From assembly GCA_031772625.1 (NCBI GenBank), contig CM062805.1:511666102-511730101 (forward strand): a stretch of 64,000 nt of DNA. The letters are read 5' to 3'. Positions 35,590 through 45,613 of this stretch are shown one piece after another. The notes below the pieces were generated by a model. That model searched no databases. It was given only the letters and a program-made list of their open reading frames with translations, and was not told the origin of the DNA. Each line of letters starts with the position of its first letter. Position 1 is the stretch's first letter. A program made the position numbers and the translations under genes. This DNA is from Pinus tabuliformis. Lineage: Eukaryota > Streptophyta > Pinopsida > Pinales > Pinaceae.

Positions 35590-36295
35590 TGACCTGTTGC
35601 GAGGATAGTTTGTTCCTATCTCAACCTTGTTAAAAAATGAAAGAAGGAGTCATGAGCATAGTTCTTGGTCTTGTGTCAAGCTCGTTAAAAAAATGAAACA
35701 AGGAGTCAGCAAGGATAGTTTCTTCCTGTCTCAACCTCGTTAAAAATGAAACTGGATGTTGCGAGGATAGTTTGTTCCTATCTCAACCTCGTTAAAAAAT
35801 GAAACAAGGAGTCATGAGCATAGTTCCTGGTCTTATGTCAAGCTCGTTAAAAAATGAAACAAGGAGTCTGTGAGGATAGTTTCTTCCTGTCTCAACCTCA
35901 TTAAAAAATGAAACTGGATGTTGCGAGGATAGTTTATTCCTGTCTCAACCTCGTTAAAAAATGAAACAAGGAGTCATGGGCATAGTTGCTCGTCCTGTCT
36001 CAAGCTCGTTAAAAAATGAAACAAGGAGTTAGTGAGGATAGTTTCTTCCTGTCTCAACCGCATTAAAAAATGAAACTGGATGTTGTGGGGATAGTTTGTT
36101 CCTATCTCAACCTCGTTAAAAAATGAAACCGGAAGTCTCAAGCATAATTCCTGGTCTTGTGTCAAGCTCGTTAAAAAATGAACAAGGGGTCATGAGCATA
36201 GTTCCTTGTCTTGTGTCAAGCTCGTTAAAAAATGAAATAAGGCTTTTGAGGATAGTTCTTTTCCTGTGTCAACCTCATTAAAAGATGAAACCAAT
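35590..36295. repeat. 54-bp tandem array with 162-bp higher-order period
   Basis: About 13 monomers of roughly 54 bp, each ending TCAA(C/G)CTCGTTAAAAAATG plus AAAC. Three monomer types (starting TGTTGCGAGG, GTCATGAGCA, GTCAG.GAGG) alternate. The TGTTGCGAGG type starts at 35595, 35757, 35919 and 36081, exactly 162 bp apart. It follows the protease frame and belongs to the Tat-like element. Confidence 0.9.
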
Positions 36296-37221
36296 TTGAG
36301 TCTTCCCAAGATCTCGAAAGTGAACCTTCATTCCATTCACCTGGTTGAATGCAATGAAGCTTGGGGGGCATGTACCTCGATTTAAGTCATTATGTTGGGG
36401 GCATGCGAACTTATAACAAGCATAGTTTTTGTTTCAAGCTTGTGTAAACATGAAACTGAATCCAAGCAGAGTTATCTGTGGTTCAAGCTTGTGTAAAAAT
36501 GAATCCATACCTGATTTACATCTCGTGATTGTCGTTTTTATCCGCTAATTTCTGTTAGATGAGCCTTGGTTGTTTTCACTCCATTGTCACCATCTCTTTG
36601 GCTAATTATATGCTTTCACTTGGTTGTTTACCCTTCCTGAGGGACTGCATCTATGAGTGGTTTTATTAGCCAGCCTCTTAACCATTACATGTTTTGAGCA
36701 ATTCCTCCATTGTTCGAACCAATTGCTACCGTTTATACCACTCATTCCTCTAGGATGAGTCCTCTTTAAGCTCTTTTCTGACTCATAAAATATGAAAAGA
36801 TTGCCGAGTTTTTCCTTTTTAAACTCGTTAAAATGGAATTAAAAGGACAGTCCACTTACAACTCTTTTCTGACCATATAAACATGAAAATATTGCCAGAT
36901 TTTTGTCATTTCAAGTTCGATATTGATTATAAAACGACGTGTCTTTGATCTCTTTTTTACTTTTTCGGATTAGGGCCACTAATTATGAAAAGTACTCCTT
37001 GATCGTAATGGTCAAGCAGCTCTCTCAAGTATTATTTTATACTTTTTTGGGCTTGGGATACATAGATTGATGAAAAAGGACATCCATGGAGTTTTCTTAA
37101 GTTCTTCTTCTGACTCCCTAAAATTGAAAAAACACCGATTTTTTCCTATACTGGACTCGTTAAAATTTAATAGTAAAGGACCTGTTCAATTTTAAACAGG
37201 AACGAACCACTCCTTCTTAGG
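36296..37221. other. unassigned sequence right of the 54-bp array
   Basis: It may be the 3' untranslated part of the Tat-like element. It contains GCTTGGGGGGCATGTACCTC and TTGGGGGCATGCG, which resemble polypurine-tract regions, and several more 'ctcgttaaaa' phrases. No LTR copy of 24801-25621 could be seen. Confidence 0.35.
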
Positions 37222-37321
37222 NNNNNNNNNNNNNNNNNNNNNNNNNNNNNNNNNNNNNNNNNNNNNNNNNNNNNNNNNNNNNNNNNNNNNNNNNNNNNNN
37301 NNNNNNNNNNNNNNNNNNNNN
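37222..37321. other. assembly gap (100 N)
   Basis: Exactly 100 N, the conventional placeholder for a gap of unknown size. Left and right flanks should not be assumed adjacent. Confidence 1.
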
Positions 37322-38740
37322 AACCGATACATCTTTGTTGACATCATATGCCACATGGAATAATCAAACCAATATCTGTTTCCTGCATGTCCTTTATCAT
37401 ATCCAATAACTGTACGACACGCGTCCCTTTGGGAGGAGATAGAAAAGGCCAGCTCTGCCTTGTTTTGCCATGAATTTCCTTTGTTATTTTGTTTTCGGCC
37501 TTCCCGAAAATTTACCACTAGAGGCCTATTTATATTGCAATCTCAGCGTTTTATCACATATCGCAAGTGACACTTTGTTATGGTTGACACATTGCAACCG
37601 CTGACTATTGATTGACCATAAAATTTCGAGATGCAGGATGTGGGGTACCTTTGGTATGTGGGATGCGGGGTGCCTATGGGATACAGGATGTACGACTTTC
37701 AAGATGTGGGCATTGGGTCAACACTTAGGCATTTCTTTTTTCCATGGGTTTTAAGATAGGATCTTCAACTTGCTCTAACGTTTGACCTCGATGTCTGTTT
37801 GAAGAACTGAATATACCACTAGAAATTTGTTGCTCGGCACTTTAACGTGCAATGGGTTTTATTAAGCTCTAAGTCCTTCTAATGTTCAAAAAATAACCTG
37901 AAACTTCCCTATCTAGACCACAAGACCTCAAGGACTAGATGACTCCTTGGAAAAGCAAACCTTTAGGCTATGAAATCTAGTGATTCATAGGCTAAATTGA
38001 CCACAATGAATAGTGAGAGGCTAACACCACTGATTCCTATTATAGGACTCTAACAGAAACCTTAGCATGAAAAGAAATATTTTGGAAATCTCCGAAAAAA
38101 AAACTCTGATCCATGATATTAATGTGGTTGTGTGCAAGGGCATAAAACATATCATCTTTGTATGAGAGAAAATAAAATGACAGTAAATGCACACAGTCGG
38201 TTAATCAGGCTTAATTGATGAATAAAATAGACAGCGAGACCAAGATACCTGGATAGACAACAAATCTCAATCTTCGGTACTAAAACTCTGATACATATAA
38301 CATCGCTCCTAAATAATGATAAGAAAATATGTAAATTTCAAAACGAAATTATGATAGTCCTTTTAAAAATTTTCAACGTATTATAATAAGCACTATTGGA
38401 GGACCCTGGATGGAATACCAAAACCCACTATAGTATATCGGAGAGTCTGTATCGATGTTTTTGTTAATGGTTCTTTTTGTTTTGTAAACTTCTATTTGTA
38501 TTATTAAGTATTAAATTTGTTATGTTGTAAATATTTTAATTTTTCATAGTCCGTGAGACCAAGAACCACACATGGGCTATAAGCCTTAAGTATCACAAAA
38601 TGGTACATTGCCATATGGAAATTACATATCAGAATCATAAACAATGTGAACTTTGAAACTGGAACTGATACCGTTACCCGTTTTGTAGAGATAGAAAAAG
38701 AGTGACCCAATTTTGAAAAGGGGGGATGCAGAACACACAT
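37322..38740. other. intergenic, no recognisable gene
   Basis: Contains a short repeated phrase (GGATGTGGGGTACC, GGATGCGGGGTGCC, GGATGTACG) at 37635-37695. The minus-strand frame 38504-38740 is unassigned. Confidence 0.4.
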
Positions 38741-38983
38741 ATTTTTTTTAGAGCATAGTTTTTGGCACTTTAATTTTTTTTATGTATATTACATTTTAGA
38801 ATGTTAGTATTATGCATACTGATTTAAAAAAGTGGTGATTCTACATCAAGCCCTTTTTTTAAAAGACCTATTTTTTGACTTTAAATTTTCTAATGTATGA
38901 AATGTAAATAATTATTTTCTAAATTTAACAAATTTTGACACTTTAAATTTTTTATGTCAATTTTTTTATAAAAATAAAAATAA

Positions 38984-39014
<31 letters not shown>

Positions 39015-39449
39015 TTTATATTTGTGCGTGTGTAAATCATAAAAAAATAGGAAAAAAAAAAATTATTAAAAAAACCATAAAATAAAGTTACTAAAAATAG
39101 AAAAATTTTCAAAAGCATTAACAAAAAACTACAAAAAAAAAAAAGTTTAAAATTGAAAACAAATTAAACTAAAAAAGAAAAAGAAAAAAAATCCAATAAA
39201 AATCTAAAAAACTATTAAAATCAAGGTTAAAAAACATTACAAAAAAAAACCAGGAAAAACAAAATATGCTCTAATTAAAAAAAAAAAAACCAAAAAAAAA
39301 AAAAATTTTAATATATATATAAAACCTAAAAATATTTTAAATTTAATATATATATGATTTTAAAAAAACATATATTTTCAATTTTAAAAAATAAAAAACA
39401 TTTAAAACTTTAAAAAATATATGATTATAAGTTAAAAAAAAAAATATCT
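38741..39449. repeat. A-rich left arm of the palindrome island
   Basis: Nearly pure A/T sequence dominated by A-runs, with (TA)n at 38990-39013. Its reverse complement resembles the T-rich right arm (for example GTAAATCATAAAAAAATAGG here versus TTTTTTTTATGGTTTAC at 44093-44107). It borders the GC-rich array abruptly at about 39450. Confidence 0.6.
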
Positions 39450-40167
39450 GCACGCAGCTCCGCCACCCAGGGCCACGCCCCCATGGGCGGTCGAGCAGTG
39501 GCTACCCCATTCCGAGAATTGGATAGCCACCCCTATGGGCAGTTAGGCGGTGGCTATCTGATTTTCCCACCCAGCCACCGCCACGAGCAGCCGAGCGGTG
39601 GCCATCTGATTCTGAGAATCAGATAGCCACTGCCCAGCCACCCCCATGGGTGGCTAGGTGGTGGATATCTGATTCCAAGAATTGGATAGCCACCCCCATG
39701 GGCAACCAAGCGATGGCTATTCGATTCCGAGAATTGGAGAGCCACCCCCACGGGCATCTGGGTGATGGCTATTCGATTCTAAGAATCGGATAGCCACCCC
39801 CATGGGTGGTTGAGCGATGGCTATTCGATTCCAAGAATCGGATAACCACTCCCACCGGTGGTTAGGCGGTGGTTATCTGATTCTCGGAATCGGATAACCA
39901 CCCCCTGACCGCCCTTGAGGTGGATATCCAATTCTCAGAATCGAATAGCCACCACTCCACCGCCCCCACGGGCAGCCGAGCAGTGGCTATCCGATTCTAA
40001 GAATCATATAACCAACCAGGACCACCCTCACAAGCCGCTGAGTGGTGGCTATCCAATTCCGAGAATCAGATAGCCACCACCCAACCACTCGTGGGAATAG
40101 CCAATAAGTGGCTATTCGATTCTCGGAATCAAATAGCACCACCCGGCTGCTCATGGGGGTGTGGCCA

Positions 40168-40266
40168 TTAAAATTGTTTTTTTAAATAAAAAATAAATTT
40201 TGTTTTTTTGAAATACAATAAACATATTTAACAAAATTTATTTTTTATTTAAAAAAATAATTTTAT
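40168..40266. repeat. AT palindromic spacer 1
   Basis: Arms AAATAAAAAATAAATTTTGT and its complement flank a loop containing GAAATACAATAAACATATTT. Same loop orientation as spacer 2. Confidence 0.85.
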
Positions 40267-40295
40267 CGACCACCGCCTCCATGAGCGGCTGGGAG

Positions 40296-40486
40296 TGTTG
40301 GGTATACGACCAAAGTCCCACATTGACTAGAAGTGGGGAGGATCATGGGTATATAAGGATGGACAAATATCTCCATTGGTATGAGGCCTTTTGGGGTAAA
40401 GCCCAAAAACAAATCCATGAGGGCTTAGGCCCAAAGTGGACAATATCATACCATTGTGGAGATATGTGGTGTCCAGAGTCCTAACA
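40296..40486 (+). repeat. 5' LTR of the TRIM
   Basis: 191 bp, TGTTGGGTATACG ... GTCCTAACA, with a TATA box at 40347. Confidence 0.95.
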
Positions 40487-40488
40487 AG

Positions 40489-40500
40489 TGGTATCAGAGC
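40489..40500 (+). other. primer-binding site of the TRIM (initiator tRNA-Met)
   Basis: TGGTATCAGAGC two bases after the 5' LTR. Confidence 0.9.
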
Positions 40501-40819
40501 CATGCCCCGAAGTTAGCCAAGTGGATGAATCCTCGGAATGCCGAACAAAGGTGGTGGGCCCTGGTAATATCACGATGGGATCCGTGGATGAGCTCGGTTA
40601 GACAGGCGGTGTGCTCCGGATTCTTCATGGACGTGTCCTGGTCCCAACACGGTGAAGAGGAGTTGACCTGGGATAGAGCAAGCTCTTGAGGCAGGTGGTG
40701 CTTCCATGTAAGGCGTGTGCTTCCAATGCATTGGAGCGGAGAATCCTGGTTGGTAGAGAGTGGATGGATAGATAATCATTTGAGGGGAGGCTCGATGGTC
40801 CTTTGTTCGAGGGGATGAT

Positions 40820-41010
40820 TGTTGGGTATACGACCAAAGTCCCACATTGACTAGAAGTGGGAAGGATCATGGGTATATAAGGATGGACAAATATCTCCAT
40901 TGGTATGAGGCCTTTTGGGGTAAAGCCCAAAAACAAATCCATGAGGGCTTAGGCCCAAAGTGGACAATATCATACCATTGTGGAGATATGTGGTGTCCAG
41001 AGTCCTGACA
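40820..41010 (+). repeat. 3' LTR of the TRIM
   Basis: 191 bp, nearly identical to the 5' copy (about 1% different), preceded by the purine tract CGAGGGGATGA. Confidence 0.95.
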
Positions 41011-41493
41011 GGGAGGTGGCTATTTGATTTTGAGAATCGAATAGCCACTTCTCAGCCACCCCCATGGGTGGTTGGGTGGTGGCTATCCAATTCTCGAAAT
41101 CGGATAGCCGATTCTCGAAATCGGATAGCCTCCACTCAGCCGCTTATGCGGGTGGTCGGATGGTGGTTATCTGATTCTCAGAATCGGATAGCCACCGCTC
41201 GACCGGCCCCACGAGTAGCCGAGCGGTGACTATCTGATTCTGAGAGGGTGGCCAAGTGGTGGCTATCTGATTCTGAGAATCAAATAATCGGGGGCGGCTG
41301 AGTGGTGGCTATCCTATTCTGAGAATCAGATAACCACCACCTGGCCACCCCCACAGGCAGCTGAGTGGAGGCTATCTGATTCCGAGAATCAGATAGCCCC
41401 CACCCAACCACCCGTGGGGGTGGCCGGGAAGTGGCTATTCGATTCTCGGAATCAAATAGACACCGCCTGACCGCTCGTGGGGGTGGTGGCCGA

Positions 41494-41589
41494 TAAAATT
41501 ATTTTCTTAAATAAAAAATAAGTTTTTTTTTTAAATATAATAAACATATTTAACAAAATTTATCTTTTATTTAAAAAAATAATTTTATT
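41494..41589. repeat. AT palindromic spacer 2
   Basis: Same arms. The loop reads TAAATATAATAAACATATTT, the same orientation as spacer 1. Confidence 0.85.
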
Positions 41590-41984
41590 GGCCAGCGCCC
41601 TCATGAGTGGCTGGACAGTGGCTATTTGATTCCGAGAATCGAATAGCCACTTCCCGGCCACCCCCACGGGCGTTTGGGCGGTGGTTATGGGATTCTCGGA
41701 ATCGGATAGCCACAAATCAACCGCCTGTGGGGGTGGTTGGGTGGTGGTAATCCAATTCTCAGAATCGGATAGCCACCGCTCGGCCACCCGTGGGGGCGGC
41801 CGAGAGATAGCTATCTGATTCTAAGAATCAGATAACCGCCACCCGACAACCTCCACAGGTTATTATCTAATTCTAAGAATCAGATAACTACTACCCAACC
41901 GCCTGTTGGGGTGGCTGGTAAGTGGCTATTCGATTCTCGGAATCAAATAGCCACCGCCCGGCCGCTCATGGGGGCGATGGCCGA

Positions 41985-42083
41985 TAAAATTATCTTTTTA
42001 AATAAAAAATAAATTTTGTTAAATATGTTTATTGTATTTAGAAAAAAAACAAAATTTATTTTTGTTTAAAAAAAAAAAATTAT
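41985..42083. repeat. AT palindromic spacer 3 (loop inverted)
   Basis: Same arms, but the loop (42018-42050) reads AAATATGTTTATTGTATTT, the reverse complement of the loops in spacers 1 and 2. Confidence 0.85.
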
Positions 42084-42519
42084 CGGCCACCGCCCCGACG
42101 ACCGATCGGACAGTAGCTATTTGATTCCGAGAATCGAATAGCTACTTCCCGGCCGCCCCCATGGGCAGTTGGGTGGTGGCTATCCGATTCTCGGAATCGG
42201 ATAGCCACCACTGAACCGCCTGTGGGGGCGGCCGGGTGGTGGTTATCTGATTCTCAGAATCGGATAGCCACCGCTCGGCCACCGGTGGTTGAGTGGTGGT
42301 TATTTAATTCTCAGAAATAGATAGCCACCACTCGGCCGCCCCCACGGGCGGCCGATGGGTGGCCGAGCGGTGGCTATCCGATTCTGAGAATCAGATAACC
42401 ACCACCTGACCACCCCCACAAGTGACTAAGTGGTGGAATCGGATAGCCACCGCCCAACCACCCGTGGGGGTGGCCGGGAAGTGGTGCCACCGCCCAGCTG
42501 CTTGTGGAGGCGATGGCCG

Positions 42520-42620
42520 TTAAAATTATTTTTTCTTTAAATAAAAAAAAATTGTTAAATATATAGATATTGTATTTTAAAGAAACTAAATTTATTTTTT
42601 ATTTAAAAAAAAAAAATTTA
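42520..42620. repeat. AT palindromic spacer 4 (loop inverted)
   Basis: The loop reads AAATATATAGATATTGTATT, in the orientation of spacer 3. The arms are slightly eroded. Confidence 0.8.
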
Positions 42621-43007
42621 CTGGCCACCGCCCTCACGAGCGGCCGGGTGTGGCTATTTGATTCCGAGAATTAAATAGCCACTTCCCGGCCATACCCACG
42701 GGTGGTTGGATGGTGGCTATCTGATTCTCAGAATCGGATAGCCACCACTCAGCTGCCTGTCGGGGTGGCCGGGTGGTGGTTATCTATTTCTTAGAATCGG
42801 ATAGCCACTGCTCGGCCGATGCTCAGTGCCCGTTCTGAGAATCAAATAACCACCGCCTGGCCACTCCAACAGGAGGCTGAGTGGTGGCTATCCGATTCTG
42901 AGAATTAGATAGCCACCGACCAACTACTCGTGGGGGTGGCCGGAAGTGGCTATTCGATTCTCAGAATCAAATAGCCACCGTTCGACCACTCGTGGGGGTG
43001 GTGGCCG

Positions 43008-43083
43008 ATAACTTTTTTTTTTTATATAAAGAATAAATTTTGTTTTAACAAAATTTATTTTTTATATAAAAAACAATTTTATC
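43008..43083. repeat. AT palindromic spacer 5 (short loop)
   Basis: The arms are kept (AATAAATTTTGTTTTAACAA), but the loop is reduced to a few bases, giving a nearly perfect palindrome. Confidence 0.8.
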
Positions 43084-43480
43084 AGCCACCACCCCCACAA
43101 GTGACCGGGCGGTGGCTATTTGATTCCAAGCATCCAATAACCACTTCGCGGCCACCCCCACGGTCGGTTGGGCAGTGGCTATCCGATTCTCAGAATCAGA
43201 TAGCCACCACTCAGCCACCTGTGGGGGTGGCCGGGTGGTGGTTATCTGATTCTCAGAATTGGAGAGCGTGGGGGCAACCGAGCGGCAGCCGAGTAGTGGC
43301 TATCCGATTCTGAGAATCAAATAAGCACCACCCGACCACCCCGACAGGCCGCTGAGTGGGGGTTATCTGATTCCGAAATCAGATATCCACCGCCCAACCG
43401 CCCGTGGGGGTGGCCGAGAAGTGGCTATTCGATTCTCAGAATCATATAGCCACCGCCCAGCCGCTCGTGGGGGCAGTGGC

Positions 43481-44112
43481 CAATAAAAAATAACTTTTGT
43501 TATATATATATAATATATATATATATATAATATATACTAAATGTTTTTTTAATTTTATATATATTTGTAATTATATATATATATATATTATATATATTTT
43601 AAATGTTATTTTAAAAAATATAAAAAATATATAGTTTTTTTTTTAAATTTTAATGTTTTTTTGTTTTATTTTTTTTTAAATCCAAATTTTAAATCATTGT
43701 AAATCCAAATTTTATTTTTTTTAATATAAAATTTGAAATATATATATATATCTATATATATATATATATATATTCTTTAAAATCAAAATATATCTATATA
43801 TATATATATATATATATATTTCAAAATCTATATATATATATATATATTTTAATTTTAAATGTTTTTTTATTTCATTTTATAATTTGAAAATATGTATTTT
43901 TTTAAAATTTTAATTGTTTTTGGGTTTTTATTTTATTTTTAATTTCAACATATTTTTGTCTTTTACAGTTTTTTGAAAATGTTTTTAATTTTAATTTTTG
44001 TAGTTGTTGTTGTTGTTGTTTTTTTTAATGTTTTTTTAAAATTTCCTATTTTTACTTAATTTTATAATAGTTTTTTTTATTTTTTTCCAATTTTTTTTTA
44101 TGGTTTACGACA
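43481..44112. repeat. T-rich right arm of the palindrome island
   Basis: A/T-only sequence with long TA tracts (43498-43600 and 43738-43850), a (GTT)n run at 44001-44022 and T-runs. It resembles the reverse complement of the A-rich left arm. Low complexity limits certainty. Confidence 0.6.
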
Positions 44113-45608
44113 TTAAAAAAAAAAGCTATTTTTTTTGAAAATATTTTTTCTTATTATTTATTTCTTCAAATTTTTTTAATTCTTATATTTTATAGGTTAA
44201 TTTTGTTTTTTTACATTTTTATGATTGATTCTCTTTTTTTAATTTTATGTTTTGTTTTTAATATATATTTTATTTACGTTTTGGTATTCTTTTAAAACTT
44301 ATTTTTTGTGTTTTTTTCATTGTTTTTATTTTTAATTTTATGTTTTCATTATTCCTTTGAAATTTCAATGTTTTTCAGAGTCATAACAAAATCTTTTACA
44401 CCATTATTTCATAATGTTGAAAATTTACCCAAAATAATAAAGAAGTGTTATTTCAGCATCAACACTTTTCATTTTGAGGGTGTTTTTCGCACCATTTTTG
44501 CACATAAAATTCGGTTTTACTGACATTTTTTTAAAATGTTGGAAATTGACCCTTAAAAAAAATCCATCGTTCCATTATTAGCACTTTTCATTTTCAGGTT
44601 GTTTTTTGCACAAATTTTGCACAAAAATTTTTTTCTCAATGCCATTTTTAAAACATGTTCAAAATTGACCCTAAAAAAAAGAAACCATCATTCTAGTATA
44701 CACACTTTTCGTTCTTAGCACTGTTTTTCATGGTTTTTCGGAGTTTTTTGGGCAGAGTTCTCATTTTGAGTTTATAGTTCCCGTTTCAAAGTTTACATTG
44801 TTCATATTTTAAATCCATATTAAGATTGCATATTGGGGTCATATATAACATAATCCAAAGTCCGAGCATATAATATATAACCGAAAGTCATTGACAGACA
44901 TTCATATGTTAATATATGTCAAATTCTCGACCTTATTATAACTCAAAATTCATATTAAAAAGCGGGGTAAATGTTTTATAATGGGTGTATAATATATATC
45001 GGGGAAATATGAATATCGAAGTTTTCCATGGTTCGTTTTCATAAAAACTTACGATATGGCTTCAGGGCCAAAGTTATGATATGACTAACATTTTTTCCAT
45101 GTTCCACCTCCGAAGTGCCCCATCGTAATTTGTGCGATCTAGTCACTCCACTCCCAGACCCAATATAATAATCAACTGCAGTTTATAAATTTTCGAGTCT
45201 GGATGGATCACAGCTTTTCAAAGGTATTCCACTCTAAAACCTCTGATCTTCGATTGTGATATCCTTCCAACCTCTTATCTACAATTGTGATATTTCATTC
45301 ACCTCCGAGATTCCACCCGGGTGACATTATGATATGTCGTCGTGTTACTTCACTGATTGTCGATGTAAACCGGACCCGATATGATATTAATTTCCGACTA
45401 ATCAGAATTTCACATCCGCACATATCGCAACTTTTGTGATGTGCGAACATTTGAAAGCGCCGACAAAATGGATGAGATCCAGTTATTGAAAAGACTTAAA
45501 TGCAATACCACATCTGCTCCATATCACATATCGACATTTTACATTTATGTCTAGTGCTAAATCTCTGATTTCGATTTCACTGATACCACTCAGCTTCTAA
45601 CCCCCATC
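44113..45608. other. AT-rich flank with a three-unit tandem repeat
   Basis: At about 44400-44750 three diverged units of roughly 118 bp share AAAATTGACCCTTAAAAAAA, CACTTTTCATTTT and TTTTGCACAAA. The rest, up to the Ty3 target site at 45609, is unassigned. Confidence 0.5.
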
Positions 45609-45613
45609 CATTC

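Larger units (their letters stand above)
24801..36295 (+). mobile_element. Tat/Ogre-like Ty3 retrotransposon, gag-protease only, interrupted
   Basis: From left to right it shows an LTR-like block with a TATA box, an 18-base PBS-like motif and a 2-kb leader. Then come a Pro/Gln-rich gag with a decayed retroviral-type capsid and knuckle, an aspartic protease domain and a 0.7-kb tandem array. This order, and the IDEGAST protease wording, fit Tat-clade plant elements. No reverse transcriptase, RNase H or integrase follows the protease, so it is a gag-pro-only non-autonomous type or has lost pol. A complete Copia element lies inside it (29264-33889). No 3' LTR was found before the N gap, so the right end is uncertain. 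Confidence 0.6.
40296..41010 (+). mobile_element. TRIM (miniature LTR retrotransposon)
   Basis: 715 bp flanked by the target duplication GGGAG (40291-40295 and 41011-41015). Two 191-bp LTRs (40296-40486 and 40820-41010) differ at only two positions that I could see. A PBS (TGGTATCAGAGC) and a purine tract CGAGGGGATGA border a 333-bp interior with no coding capacity. The LTR carries AAAGTCCCACATTGACTAG and GGGTATATAAGG (TATA box, 40347-40358), wording common in plant TRIM LTRs. It is non-autonomous and inserted in the palindrome array. Confidence 0.95.
39450..43480. repeat. GC-rich array of short palindromes with AT-palindrome spacers
   Basis: The array consists of alternating hairpin units. 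Type 1 has an AT-containing centre, for example 42173-42190 pairing perfectly with 42194-42211 around a 3-base loop (arm GTGGTGGCTATCCGATTC). Type 2 is GC-only, for example 42333-42341 pairing with 42346-42354 (arm CGGCCGCCC, loop CCAC). I count roughly 35-40 type-1 units, spaced about 60 bp apart. Five AT-only spacers (below) divide them into blocks of about 490-600 bp once the TRIM at 40296-41010 is removed. Sequence drifts between copies, but paired arms often change together. No transposase or known satellite name is recognised. Confidence 0.9.

Noticed and set aside
37192..37518. 108-codon minus-strand frame across the N gap
   Set aside because: A third of it is unknown bases, and the two sides need not be adjacent or in frame. 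The readable ends match no family.
36296..38740. 3' LTR of the Tat-like element
   Set aside because: I looked for TGTAATGGGTGTGG, the TATA region and the CCAGCCAACA end in this interval and found none. It may lie in the gap or be deleted.
40296..41010. Cassandra-type TRIM carrying a 5S rRNA promoter
   Set aside because: The LTR has no 5S-like internal control region that I can see. Only a TATA box is visible.
40960..43313. Several 65-105-codon frames in the palindrome array and TRIM as genes
   Set aside because: They arise from the repeat period and occur equally on both strands. No start context or known domain.
39450..43480. CRISPR-like array
   Set aside because: Palindromic repeats are present, but the intervals are themselves repeats, not unique spacers. 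There are no cas genes and the DNA is plant nuclear.
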